Assembly: GCA_019739215.1 (NCBI GenBank)
Contig: JAHHDR010000017.1
Span: forward strand, 62,001 to 126,000
Direction: 5' to 3'
Length of the DNA stretch: 64,000 nt
DNA from: Rhizobium sp.
GTDB lineage: Bacteria > Pseudomonadota > Alphaproteobacteria > Rhizobiales > Rhizobiaceae
Shown: positions 10,025 to 21,252 of the stretch, piece after piece
How positions within the stretch are numbered: the stretch's first letter is position 1
How the letters are laid out: every line of letters begins with the position of its first letter
Notes under the pieces: generated by a model
What the model was told of the DNA's origin: nothing
What the model saw: the letters and a program-made list of their open reading frames with translations, nothing else
Database searches by the model: none
Program-made: the position numbers and the translations under genes

Positions 10025-12257
10025 ATGACCGTTTCCAACGACCGCCCGATCACGCCAGACCTCATTGCCAGCCATGGCCTGAAACCGGATGAATATGATC
10101 GCATCCTGTCGCTGATCGGGCGCGAACCGAGCTTCACCGAACTCGGGATCTTCTCGGCGATGTGGAACGAGCACTGCTCGTACAAATCCTCGAAGAAGTG
10201 GCTCAAGACGCTGCCGACCAACGGGCCGCGCGTCATCCAGGGCCCGGGCGAGAATGCCGGCGTGGTCGACATCGACGACGGTGACTGCGTGGTCTTCAAA
10301 ATGGAGAGCCACAACCATCCCTCGTACATCGAGCCCTACCAGGGTGCGGCGACCGGGGTCGGCGGCATCCTGCGCGACGTCTTTACTATGGGCGCACGGC
10401 CGATCGCGGCGATGAACGCGCTGCGCTTCGGCGCGCCGGATCATCCCAAGACCAAACATCTGGTCGCAGGCGTGGTCGCGGGCGTCGGCGGCTATGGCAA
10501 TTCCTTCGGCGTGCCGACTGTCGGCGGCGAAGTCGAGTTCGACGCGCGCTACAACGGCAACATTCTCGTCAATGCCTTTGCGGCCGGCCTCGCCAAGTCC
10601 GACGCGATCTTCCTCTCCGAAGCCAAGGGCGTCGGCCTGCCGGTGGTCTATCTCGGCGCCAAGACCGGCCGTGACGGCGTCGGCGGCGCGACCATGGCCT
10701 CGGCCGAGTTCGACGAAACGATCGAGGAAAAACGCCCGACGGTTCAGGTCGGTGACCCCTTCACCGAAAAATGCCTGCTTGAAGCCTGCCTCGAACTGAT
10801 GAAGACCGGCGCCGTCATCGCCATCCAGGACATGGGGGCAGCGGGCCTCACCTGCTCCGCCGTCGAGATGGGCGCCAAGGGCGACCTCGGCATCGAGTTG
10901 CAGCTCGATCAGGTGCCGGTGCGCGAAACCCAAATGACCGCGTATGAGATGATGCTGTCGGAAAGCCAGGAGCGCATGCTCATGGTGCTGGAGCCGTCGA
11001 AGGAAGAGGTCGCCAAGGCGATCTTCGTCAAATGGGGCCTCGATTTCGCCATCGTCGGCAAGACCACCGACGACCTGCGCTTCCGCGTCCTCCACCAGGG
11101 CACCGAAGTGGCCAATCTGCCGATCAAGGATCTTGGCGACCAGGCGCCGGAATATGACCGCCCGTGGACCCCGTTGGTCAAGCCGGCGCCGCTGGCTGCC
11201 AATGACGTGCCGCAGGCCGATGTCGCCGATGTGCTGGTCAAGCTGGTCGGTTCAGCCAACAATTCCTCGCGCCGCTGGGTCTACGAGCAGTATGACACGC
11301 TGATCCAGGGCAACTCGCTGCAACTGCCGGGCGGAGACGCCGGCGTGATCCGCGTCGAAGGCCATGAGACCAAGGCGCTCGCCTTCTCCTCCGACGTGAC
11401 GCCGCGCTATGTCGAGGCCGATCCGTTCGAGGGTGGCAAGCAGGCCGTGGCCGAATGCTGGCGCAACCTGACCGCGACAGGCGCCCTGCCGCTCGCCGCC
11501 ACGGACAATCTCAACTTCGGCAATCCCGAAAAGCCTGAGATCATGAGCCAGCTTGTCCATGCCATCAAGGGCATCGGCGAGGCCTGCACGGTGCTGGAAT
11601 TCCCGATCGTGTCGGGCAATGTCTCGCTCTACAACGAGACGCATGGCAAGGGCATCCTGCCGACCCCGACCATCGGCGGCGTCGGGTTGATCAATGACTG
11701 GAGGCCGCATGGCGCGAATCGGCTTTGCCGAGGAGGAGGAGCCGATTCTACTGGTCGGCGCGCCGGCAAGCTGGGGCACGCATCTGGCGCAGTCGGTCTA
11801 CATGCGCGATATCCATGGCCGCACCGACGGCCCGCCACCCTTCGTCGACCTCAAGCACGAAAAGAAGGTCGGCGATTTCGTCCGCGAACTGATCCGCGAT
11901 GGCCTTGTCACCGCCGTGCACGACTGCTCGTCGGGCGGACTGGCGCTGGCGATCGCCGAGATGGCGATGGCCTCGGGCATCGGCGCCGCCGTCAACGAGA
12001 TCGAGGGCGCGGACCCGATCCCGGTCTTCTACGGCGAAGACCAGGGCCGCTACGTGGTGACCGTGGAGCGCGACGACCTCGACGAGGTGCAGGAACTGGC
12101 CGAGGCGCGCGGGATTTTCGCGCCGTGGATCGGTACGACCGGCGGCGCGACTGTGACGCTTGGCGCCGCACGGGCACTGTCGATTGGGGAATTGCAAAAG
12201 GCCCATGAATCGTGGTTCCCTGACTTCATGGGCGGCGAACTGCCGCCCACGGAATGA
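10025..12257 (+). CDS. purL: Phosphoribosylformylglycinamidine synthase subunit PurL; +1 frameshift near 11705
   Basis: [57 protein letters not shown]-terminal frame [17 protein letters not shown]...[17 protein letters not shown]. Confidence 0.93.
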
Positions 12258-12270
12258 GGAGATATCAGTC

Positions 12271-12504
12271 ATGCCAATGAACCCGGGCGACATCGAAGAC
12301 ATGATCAAGGAAGCCATCCCGGGCGCGAAGGTGGTGATCCGCGACCTCGCCGGTGACGGCGACCACTATGCGGCAGAGGTCGTGGCCGAGCAGTTCCGCG
12401 GCAAGACCCGTGTCCAGCAACACCAGATGGTCTATCAGGCTCTGCAGGGCAATATGGGCGGCGTGCTGCATGCACTCGCGCTGCAAACAAGCGCGCCGGA
12501 ATAG
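12271..12504 (+). CDS. BolA family protein
   Basis: MNPGDIEDMIKEAIPGAKVVIRDLAGDGDHYAAEVVAEQFRGKTRVQQHQMVYQAL; upstream of grxD. Confidence 0.88.
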   Translation: MPMNPGDIEDMIKEAIPGAKVVIRDLAGDGDHYAAEVVAEQFRGKTRVQQHQMVYQALQGNMGGVLHALALQTSAPE

Positions 12505-12553
12505 CGAGGACCCGTCGCCCGCGCGGATGAACGCATATCTTGCCGCAAATTTT

Positions 12554-12582
12554 TTGGCAAATGAATAATTTCCCCGTATAAT
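12554..12582 (+). promoter_or_regulatory. Predicted sigma70 promoter of the RTX-like gene
   Basis: TTGGCA (12554-12559) N17 TATAAT (12577-12582). Confidence 0.6.
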
Positions 12583-12657
12583 TCGTTAGGCTATGGTTGG
12601 CACACCTGACGCACGCCGTGCGTCTGGGGTCAATTCAGCCGAATCGGGGACTTCTTC

Positions 12658-13744
12658 ATGACATGGCAAACGCCGTCGTCGGCGACCACCGCCGGAACCA
12701 CCGTCCAGCTGGGCATCTCCGATGATGTGTTCATCGCATCGGGCACGGTGATCGCGTCGACCGACAGCAATGCCATAAGGGGGACGGGCTCGGGGCACCA
12801 GGCGATCATCTACGGGTCGGTGATTGGCGCGAGCGTCGGTTTCTTTACCATCCATTTCGGCGACTCCGCCGCCGTCGATCACGGGCAATCGATCCATGTC
12901 AAGGCCGGCGGTCATGTCCAGGCACTGGATTTCGGTGCCGGCATCGCCTGCTACGCCTACGGCTCGGAGATTATCAACGACGGAATCATATCGTCGATCG
13001 GGGGAGCCGGCGTGGTGCTGCGCGGCAGCAATGCCGCCACGACGACGGTGCTGGTCAATACCGGCACGATAGAGGGTCATGCCGGGATCACCCGGTTCGG
13101 AGTCGATGCGATCGGCGAAACCATCGAGATTCGCAACAGCGGCACGATTTCCGGTGAACTTGCCGCCTACACGCTGTTTGCAAACGACGGTGGCGCGGCA
13201 AAGGACCTCATCACGAATACGGGAACCATGATCGGTGACGTCGACCTGTTCAAGGGCGACGATCTCTATGACGGCAGGAAGGGGTTCGTCGATGGCGACG
13301 TCAAAGGCGGAGACGGCAATGACGTCCTGCTTGGCGGGCGGGAGAAAAACAGCCTGTTTCGGCGAAGCCGGAACCGACCGGCTCATGGGCGGGCTGGGGG
13401 CCGACACGGTTTCAGGCGGCGCCGGCGCCGACACCTTCGTGTTCCGGTCCACCACCGATTCGCGAACCGGGGCCGCCCGGCGGGACACGATTTCCGATTT
13501 CTCGCAGTCCGAGGACGATATTCTCGACCTCGGGGCGATCGACGCCGACGCGACGTCCAAGGGAAATCAGGACCTCAGTTTCGTTGGCGGCAAGGCATTT
13601 TCGGGCGAGGCAGGCGAACTTCGCTATTCCAGGTCCGGTGGCGACACATTCGTCTCGGCCGACAGCAACGGGGATGGAAAGGCGGATTTCTCAGTCAAGC
13701 TCGATGGCAATCATGACCTTGAGAAGGGGGATTTCATTTTGTAG
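12658..13744 (+). CDS. RTX-like calcium-binding repeat protein, frameshifted near 13358
   Basis: GGDGNDVLLGGREKNSLF then, in the next frame, GEAGTDRLMGGLGADTVSGGAGADTFVFRSTTDS...DTISDFSQSEDDILDL. Confidence 0.8.
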
Positions 13745-13807
13745 TGGAACCGGGCGGAACAGGTCGTATATTGGCTGCCGACACCCGGAAACATGGACAG
13801 ATCAACA

Positions 13808-14098
13808 ATGTCAGGCGTGATGGACACTTTTATCTCGGGCATCGTCAAGAGCGCGATGAACGAGATCCTCAAAAAGTCGGGCCTCAAGTCGACGACGACC
13901 AAACGCGCCCGGCGCAAGACAAAGGCGCCAAGCTCTGCCTCGACGACATCCGGAGCGAGAAAGCCTGCCGCCAAGGCGAAGGCAAAGCCGGTTTCGGGTT
14001 CCGGCGGCCGGGGATCGGGCGCGGCACCGACCGCCAAGAAGCAGGTGAGCAAGCGCCGGACGAGTACGGCACGCTCGAAGGCAAAGCGTCGCGCCTAG
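13808..14098 (+). CDS. Small protein with Lys/Arg/Ala/Ser-rich histone H1-like tail
   Basis: TTTKRARRKTKAPSSASTTSGARKPAAKAKAKPVSGSGG...KKQVSKRRTSTARSKAKRRA. Confidence 0.6.
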   Translation: MSGVMDTFISGIVKSAMNEILKKSGLKSTTTKRARRKTKAPSSASTTSGARKPAAKAKAKPVSGSGGRGSGAAPTAKKQVSKRRTSTARSKAKRRA

Positions 14099-14101
14099 GC
14101 T

Positions 14102-14656
14102 ATGGTGGTGACAGGCTCATTCCTGGCAATGGTCGCCGGCTGGACAATGCTTTGCGTGACGCTGTCATCGGCGAGCATGGCGCCACAATGTCATTCCAAC
14201 GAGGCGTTTCATGTGGTCGCCCTTCCCTACCCCGATGACGCCGGCAATCGGTTCGCGGTTTCGCGGCAGACCGGCGAAGCCCCGGCGGATTGTGTGTTCG
14301 ACGAAGCGAAGGCCGACGTCGTCATCGGTCAGGCTGGCGACCCGCTGTGGTTTGGCGACCTCTCCGGCAGCAGCCTCGTGCTCAGCCGCTCGACAGGTCC
14401 GCAAGGCGACCTTGTGGTCTATGACCTGGATAGCGGCAAAGCCGTGCTCGACGTGCCGTCCGACGAGTACGAACTGAAGGGCGGCAGGCTGTTCTTCTGG
14501 CAGCGCGTGGCGCAGGCCACGCCCGAGACCTGTGCGAGCTTCGCCGAGAACGAAGCGAACGGCCTTGGCTCCGTGATCGCCGTTCTCAAGACGCTTGATC
14601 TCAAAACGAAGGCGATCTCCGAGACCGGCGAGAGCAAATGTGTCGCGGTGCAGTGA
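14102..14656 (+). CDS. Hypothetical secreted protein
   Basis: 184 aa ORF with hydrophobic N-terminus; no family recognised. Confidence 0.5.
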   Translation: MVVTGSFLAMVAGWTMLCVTLSSASMAPQCHSNEAFHVVALPYPDDAGNRFAVSRQTGEAPADCVFDEAKADVVIGQAGDPLWFGDLSGSSLVLSRSTGPQGDLVVYDLDSGKAVLDVPSDEYELKGGRLFFWQRVAQATPETCASFAENEANGLGSVIAVLKTLDLKTKAISETGESKCVAVQ

Positions 14657-14755
14657 ATACGGCCGAAAGCGGGCTGGAATTTCCGTTGGCGGCTTGCTAT
14701 CTACGGGCAATCGGAACCTGCGGGCCTTGACCCCGCATGTGAAAGGATTTTTGGA

Positions 14756-15094
14756 ATGAGCGGTATCAACGATTTCCTCGACAACGAAGTGAAGAGCAAC
14801 GACGTGGTCCTCTTCATGAAGGGCACTCCGGATTTTCCGCAATGTGGCTTTTCCGGCAAGGTCGTGCAGATTCTCGACTATGTCGGCGTCGACTACAAGA
14901 CCCACAACGTGCTGGCGGACGCCGACCTGCGCCAGGGGATCAAGGACTATTCCAACTGGCCGACCATTCCGCAGCTCTATGTGAAGGGCGAATTCGTCGG
15001 CGGTTGCGACATCATCACCGAGATGTTCCAGGCCGGCGAACTGCAGCAGTTCCTCGTGGACAAGGGCATCAGCGCGAAGGGCGTCGTGGCCTGA
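14756..15094 (+). CDS. grxD: Monothiol glutaredoxin, Grx4 family
   Basis: [69 protein letters not shown]. Confidence 0.92.
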   Translation: MSGINDFLDNEVKSNDVVLFMKGTPDFPQCGFSGKVVQILDYVGVDYKTHNVLADADLRQGIKDYSNWPTIPQLYVKGEFVGGCDIITEMFQAGELQQFLVDKGISAKGVVA

Positions 15095-15118
15095 GCCCAA
15101 CGCCGATCGCAGTCTATT

Positions 15119-15149
15119 CAGGGGCCGGGCGACCGGCCCTGATTTTTTG
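15119..15149 (+). terminator. Rho-independent terminator after grxD
   Basis: cagggg-ccgg-gcga-ccgg-ccctg followed by attttttg. Confidence 0.75.
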
Positions 15150-15180
15150 AGAATTTTTCAGCCTCCCGGGCGGACCATCC

Positions 15181-16497
15181 ATGAGCCAGACAGACGTCAC
15201 GGCCAATGCCGAAGCGCTGAGAGCGCGCGCCAATCTCGGAATGAGCGAGTTCATCGCGCTCTGCGCCGCCCTTGCCGCCGTGGCGGCAATGTCGATCGAC
15301 ATCGTGCTGCCCGCCCTGCCCGCGATCGGCAGCGCCTTTGGCGTTGCGAATGAAAACGACCGGCAGCTGGTCATCCTGATCTTCACGGCGACATTTGCCG
15401 TGAGCCAGTTGTTCTACGGCCCCCTGAGCGACCGGTTTGGACGCAAGCCGCTGATAACATTCGGCCTCGGACTCTACCTGGCCGGCTCGGTGGCGGCGAT
15501 GTTCGTCACGAGTTTCAACGGCCTGCTTGCGATGCGTGTCGTCCAGGGGGTCGGCACCGCGGCACTGCAGGTCGTGACCCTCGCCATGGTGCGCGACTGT
15601 TTTTCGGGTCCGTCCATGGGGCGGGTCATGACCTTCGTGTTCACGACCTTCATGATCGTGCCGATCATCGCGCCGACGCTCGGCCAGCAGATCGAATTCG
15701 TGACCAATTGGAAGGGCATCTTCGCCTTCAACGCCGTCGCCGGCGCGCTTATCCTACTCTGGATGGCGACGCGTCTCAAGGAAACGCTGAGGCCCGAGGA
15801 CCGCCGGTCACTCGCGTTTGGCAGCCTTGCCAGTGCATTCAAGGAAATCGTCACCAATCGCGTGACCGCCGGCTACGCCGTCGCCAGCACGCTGACCCTT
15901 GTCGGGCTGTTCAGCTACGTCATCTGCGTCCAGCAGGTCTATGGCGAGCTTTACGGTCTCGGCCACCTGTTCCCCTACGCCTTCGGCGCGTCCGCGATCG
16001 GCGTGGCTGCCGCTGCGCTGTTCAGCGCGCGGCTGGTGCGGCGGCTCGGCATGCGGCCTGTGGCGCATGGGGCACTGTCGATATTCACCGCATCCGGGCT
16101 GGTGCTCTTCCTGATGTCGCTCGGCGGCAACCCGCCGTTCTGGGTGACCTTCGGCCTGCTTTCGATCTGCATGATGGCGTTCGGCGTCGTGCAGGGCAAC
16201 ATCGGCGCAATTGCGCTCGAGCCGCTCGGCCACATCGCCGGAACCGCCTCGTCGCTGATCGGCGTGGTGACGCTCACCATCGCCAACATCCTGGCGGGCA
16301 TCGTCGGCCAGGCCTATGACGGGACTGTCGTTCCGCTTGCCATCGCCTTCGGCATCGGGGGGCTCGCCGCGACGGTTGCAGTGATCTGGACGGAGCGCGG
16401 ACGCGTATTCCGCAACACCGTCGTTGCGACCAGCCAAAACGCCTTCATCGACGTTTCACTAATCTTGACTGGACAAGCGTCCAATCTTGATTCATAG
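15181..16497 (+). CDS. MFS transporter, Bcr/CflA drug-resistance family
   Basis: IDIVLPALPAIGSAFGVANENDRQLVILIFTATFAVSQLFYGPLSDRFGRKPLI. Confidence 0.85.
   Translation: MSQTDVTANAEALRARANLGMSEFIALCAALAAVAAMSIDIVLPALPAIGSAFGVANENDRQLVILIFTATFAVSQLFYGPLSDRFGRKPLITFGLGLYLAGSVAAMFVTSFNGLLAMRVVQGVGTAALQVVTLAMVRDCFSGPSMGRVMTFVFTTFMIVPIIAPTLGQQIEFVTNWKGIFAFNAVAGALILLWMATRLKETLRPEDRRSLAFGSLASAFKEIVTNRVTAGYAVASTLTLVGLFSYVICVQQVYGELYGLGHLFPYAFGASAIGVAAAALFSARLVRRLGMRPVAHGALSIFTASGLVLFLMSLGGNPPFWVTFGLLSICMMAFGVVQGNIGAIALEPLGHIAGTASSLIGVVTLTIANILAGIVGQAYDGTVVPLAIAFGIGGLAATVAVIWTERGRVFRNTVVATSQNAFIDVSLILTGQASNLDS
16465..16493 (+). promoter_or_regulatory. Candidate promoter with embedded palindromic operator for the second MFS gene
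   Basis: TTGACT N17 TGATTC with palindrome TGGAC-AAGC-GTCCA at 16470-16483. Confidence 0.45.
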
Positions 16498-16566
16498 ACC
16501 AGCTACCTTTTGTCTCGTGGCCCGCCGCGCGGACGCGCCTGCCATCCCCACTACAAGAGTGCTCTC

Positions 16567-17796
16567 ATGTTGCCCGCCGAACGCCAGATTTCGAGACCGG
16601 AATTCATTGCCCTGATTGCAGGGCTGATGGCACTGAACGCACTTGCCATCGATGTGATGCTGCCCGCGCTGCCGGCGATGGGCGAGGCCCTCAACGTCCT
16701 GCATGAAAACGAGCGGCAATATGTGCTGACCTCCTACCTGATCGGCTTCGGTATCGCGCAATTGTTCTTCGGCCCGATCTCGGACCGGTTCGGGCGGCGT
16801 CCGCCGCTGATGATCGGCCTCGTGATCTACATCGTGGCGGCAGCGCTTGCGGTGATCGCGCCGAACTTCTTCACCCTGCTCGTGCTGCGCTTCATCCAGG
16901 GCATCGGCGCGGCGGCCACCCGCGTCGTCGGCCAGTCCGCCGTCCGGGACCGCTTCGAGGGTCGCGGGATGGCAGAGGTGATGTCGCTGATCTTCATGGT
17001 GTTCATGGCGATCCCGGTCGTGGCGCCATCCATCGGCCAGTTGCTGCTGTTCTCAGGCCATTGGGAGTGGATATTCCTGTTCATGGCAGCGCTCGCGACC
17101 GCTATGGCCGTCTGGGCCTACCTGCGGCTCGGGGAGTCGCTGACCGACGCCAACCGGCGGCCGCTGCATCCACGCGTGATCGCCGAGGGTTTCGCGATGG
17201 TCTTCTCCCATCGCAGCGCGCTGCTCTATGGGATTTCCTCGATCTTCGTCATGGGCGCGCTGTTCGGCTTCATCGGCACGGCGCAGCAGATCTATGTCGA
17301 CATCTACGGTCTCGGCGCCTGGTTCCCGATCGCATTTGCCGGTGTTGCCGGACTGATGGCGGTGTCGTCGTTCCTGAATTCGCGCATTGTCGGCCGCTTC
17401 GGCATGCGGCGGGTCACCCATACCGCCCTGTTCGCCTTCACGCTGCTGAGCGGGGTGTGGCTGTTTCTCGCCATGAACGACATGCTGCCCTTCACGGCCT
17501 TCATGATCGTCTTTGCTGCCACGATGTTCTGCTTCGGTATGGTCGGGTCCAACACCCAGGCGCTGGCCATGGAGCCGCTCGGTGCGGTGGCCGGCACTGC
17601 AGCCTCCGTCTTCGGCTTCATGCAGACTGCGGGCGGCGCCGCGATCGGCGCATGGATCGGCATGCAGTATGACGGCACGATCGTGCCGACCGCGGCGGGC
17701 TTCTTCCTGCTCGCGATTGTTTCCATCGGCTGCGTGCTGATCGCCGAGCGAGGCAGGCTCTTCGGCGTCGGCGCGCAGTATCAGAAGAAGGGCTGA
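16567..17796 (+). CDS. MFS transporter, Bcr/CflA drug-resistance family (tandem paralogue)
   Basis: AIDVMLPALPAMGEALNVLHENERQYVLTSYLIGFGIAQLFFGPISDRFGRRPPLM. Confidence 0.85.
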   Translation: MLPAERQISRPEFIALIAGLMALNALAIDVMLPALPAMGEALNVLHENERQYVLTSYLIGFGIAQLFFGPISDRFGRRPPLMIGLVIYIVAAALAVIAPNFFTLLVLRFIQGIGAAATRVVGQSAVRDRFEGRGMAEVMSLIFMVFMAIPVVAPSIGQLLLFSGHWEWIFLFMAALATAMAVWAYLRLGESLTDANRRPLHPRVIAEGFAMVFSHRSALLYGISSIFVMGALFGFIGTAQQIYVDIYGLGAWFPIAFAGVAGLMAVSSFLNSRIVGRFGMRRVTHTALFAFTLLSGVWLFLAMNDMLPFTAFMIVFAATMFCFGMVGSNTQALAMEPLGAVAGTAASVFGFMQTAGGAAIGAWIGMQYDGTIVPTAAGFFLLAIVSIGCVLIAERGRLFGVGAQYQKKG

Positions 17797-17800
17797 GGCC

Positions 17801-18626
17801 CTAGATCGTGAAGACCTGGTTTCTCAGCAAATCCCACATGTCCCTGTTGGGCGCGAGGATGAGTCCGCCGTCCGTGTGGTTTGGCGTGTAGACCGAACCG
17901 TCGAAACGGGCGGCATAAGCACCGGCTTCCTGGGCGATCAGAGTGCCCGGCAGATGATCCCAGGGCATCAGCTTGTTGTACATCAGGAAGTGGACATGGC
18001 CGGCGGCGAAAGTCCGGTATTCGTGTCCGGCGCAACGGTAGTTCATCAGGAACCGCACCTTGGCCATGTTGCCGAGCACGGTCGCACGGTCGCTGCCAGG
18101 GAGGTAGCCGGTCGAAGCCATGCCATACATCTGGTCGAGCGATGCGGGTTCGATCACCGATAGCCGCACACGCTTGCCGTCAGGTGTCACCTGCCAGGCG
18201 CCTGAGCCCTTCTCGGCCAGCACGAAATCGTCACCCATCGGATCATAGATGATGCCGGGCGACCGTCTCACCCTTCGAGACGACCGCAGCCATGACGGCG
18301 AAAAGAGGGATGCCGGGAGGCGAAGTTGAACGTGCCATCGATCGGATCGACGGTCAGAACCAGGTCGGCATCGGCGATCCTGGGCAGCAGGGCCGGATCA
18401 GCGGCGACCGATTCCTCACCGACGAACAGCGCGCCCGGCACGATGGCTTCGTATCGCGCCTTGATGTAACGCTCGGCCGCCTCGTCGCCCTCCGTCACGA
18501 GGTCCGACGCCTCGGTCTTGATGCGGATGTCCACCCTCGCCCAGCTTGCGGAAACGCGGCAGGATTTCGACCTTCGCGGCCTCGCGCATCAGCGCGGCCC
18601 AGCGACGTGATATCAAAGTTTTTCAT
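17801..18626 (-). pseudogene. Inositol monophosphatase family protein, frameshifted (probable sequence errors)
   Basis: VLTVDPIDGTFNFAS, MGDDFVLAEKGSGAW, MPWDHLPGTLIAQEAGAYAARFDG spread over several frames. Confidence 0.85.
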
Positions 18627-18627
18627 T

Positions 18628-19539
<912 letters not shown>

Positions 19540-19579
19540 ATCGGAGCCAATAGCCTATCGGCGCCCGCAGGCAAAGCCC

Positions 19580-20134
19580 TCACCGCGGCCAGATCATGCG
19601 CCGCAGCACGTCGTCCCCATTGCGAAAATGATGGCGCAGGCGCGGCAAGCACATGGACACCGGCGAGAAACATCGCCGCATAGGCGAGGAAGGCATGCAG
19701 GCTCGACCAGAGATGCTGGGCGTGGAGCGAAATGCCAAGCGGCAGCGAGGGCACGACGAACAGGCCGAAGAAACCAGCTCGCGATCGGCAACGGCGATGT
19801 CGAGACCACGGCCCAGCCGGTCAGCGGCACGAGGACGAGTGCGAGATAGAGAACGACATGGCTGCCGCGGGCCAGCGCTTTCTCGCCATCCGGCATGCCG
19901 ACGGGCAGCCGGGGTCGATGCGATGTCACCGCCCAGAGAATTCGGAGCCCGGCAAGCCCGAGGATCGTGAAGCCGAAGGCCTTGTGCCACTGGTAAAGGC
20001 CGTACTGCTCGATCGGATTGCGGACACCCTGCATGTACCAGCCGAGCCAGAACTGCCCGAAGAACAGCGCAGCCATTGCCCAGTGAAAACAGGATGGAGA
20101 CAAGGCCCCAGGACGTATCGGTGTTGCGGATCAT
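19580..20134 (-). pseudogene. Cytochrome b561 family protein, frameshifted (probable sequence errors)
   Basis: MIRNTDTSWGLVSILF, then in the next frame FHWAMAALFFGQFWLGWYMQGVRNPIEQYGLYQWHKAFGFTILGLAGLRILWAVTSHRPRLP. Confidence 0.75.
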
Positions 20135-20177
20135 GCTTACGGATACATCGGTGCAGTGCTGATTGAAAACGTGCTCA

Positions 20178-20205
20178 ACAAAAAAGCCGCCCTTGCGGAC
20201 GGCTT
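20178..20205 (-). terminator. Rho-independent terminator after rpsD
   Basis: - strand aagccgtcc-gcaa-gggcggctttttt, GNRA-type loop and T tract. Confidence 0.75.
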
Positions 20206-20231
20206 CCTTGACATATTCTCGCTGACAGAAA

Positions 20232-20849
20232 TCAGCGCGAATAGAATTCGATGACCAGATGCGGTTCCATGACGACGGCGTAGGGAACGTCGGCGAGGCC
20301 CGGAACGCGGTTGAAGGTCGCGCGCATCTTGTTGTGATCGGCTTCGATATAGTCCGGAACGTCGCGCTCGGCGAGACCAACGGCCTCGAGAACGATGACG
20401 AGCTGCTTGGACTTTTCCTTGACCTCGATCACGTCGCCGGCCTTGCAACGGTAGGAACCGATGTTGACGCGGACGCCGTTGACCTTGACGTGGCCGTGGT
20501 TGACGAACTGGCGTGCAGCGAAGATGGTCGGAACGAACTTGGCGCGGTAGACGATCGCGTCAAGACGCGACTCGAGCAGGCCGATCAGGTTCTCCGGCGT
20601 GTCGCCCTTGCGGCGGGCCGCTTCGTCGTAAGTCGCACGGAACTGCTTCTCGGAGATGTCGCCATAGTAGCCCTTGAGCTTCTGCTTGGCGCGCAACTGC
20701 ACGCCGAAGTCGGAAAGCTTGCCCTTGCGGCGCTGGCCGTGCTGGCCGGGGCCGTATTCGCGGCGGTTGACCGGGGACTTCGGACGGCCCCAGATGTTCT
20801 CGCCCATACGGCGGTCGATCTTGTATTTGGACGATGCGCGCTTGCTCAT
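20232..20849 (-). CDS. rpsD: 30S ribosomal protein S4
   Basis: [63 protein letters not shown]. Confidence 0.96.
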   Translation of the reverse strand: MSKRASSKYKIDRRMGENIWGRPKSPVNRREYGPGQHGQRRKGKLSDFGVQLRAKQKLKGYYGDISEKQFRATYDEAARRKGDTPENLIGLLESRLDAIVYRAKFVPTIFAARQFVNHGHVKVNGVRVNIGSYRCKAGDVIEVKEKSKQLVIVLEAVGLAERDVPDYIEADHNKMRATFNRVPGLADVPYAVVMEPHLVIEFYSR

Positions 20850-21131
20850 CGCATTTCCTTTCTTTTTATGGCGTGGCCAAAGCCAATTCGCCTTGTTATC
20901 AGGAAACACGCCCTCCTCTGAGAGAACCTTTCGGCCTCTCTGACAGGTATCTCACATATGCGAATGGAGACGCCACGGGACATGCTCTGTTTCCGATGGC
21001 AACCTGCCGGCAGAAACGCAACACCGGGCATCGCTGCCCGGAGTTGAGCGGCTTCTATGGAGTGATGACAAAAATGTCAACAGCGGTGGCTTGAATAGTT
21101 GCCGGGCGTTCGCCATTTCACGCTCGCACAG

Positions 21132-21220
21132 GGTACCGGGCCCCTCTGGCGCGCTCTCCGGACAGCGCGCGATGTCGGAACCTCCAGAGCCAACCTATGC
21201 CAGGGCCCCGCATCAGGTAC
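21132..21220 (+). ncRNA. Candidate structured 5' leader RNA (possible terC RNA motif) upstream of the TerC-family gene
   Basis: Nested stems: GTACC 21133-21137/GGTAC 21216-21220; GGGCCC 21138-21143/GGGCCC 21203-21208; CTCTGG 21144-21149/CCAGAG 21184-21189; CGCGCT 21150-21155/AGCGCG 21164-21169. Confidence 0.55.
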
Positions 21221-21252
21221 GCCTCGGCATGCGTCCGGATCAAGGTTGACCG

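Noticed and set aside
21132-21220. Firm assignment of the terC leader to the yybP-ykoY manganese riboswitch
   Set aside because: I could not match the conserved yybP-ykoY junction sequences by eye; only a structured leader (possibly the terC motif) is supported
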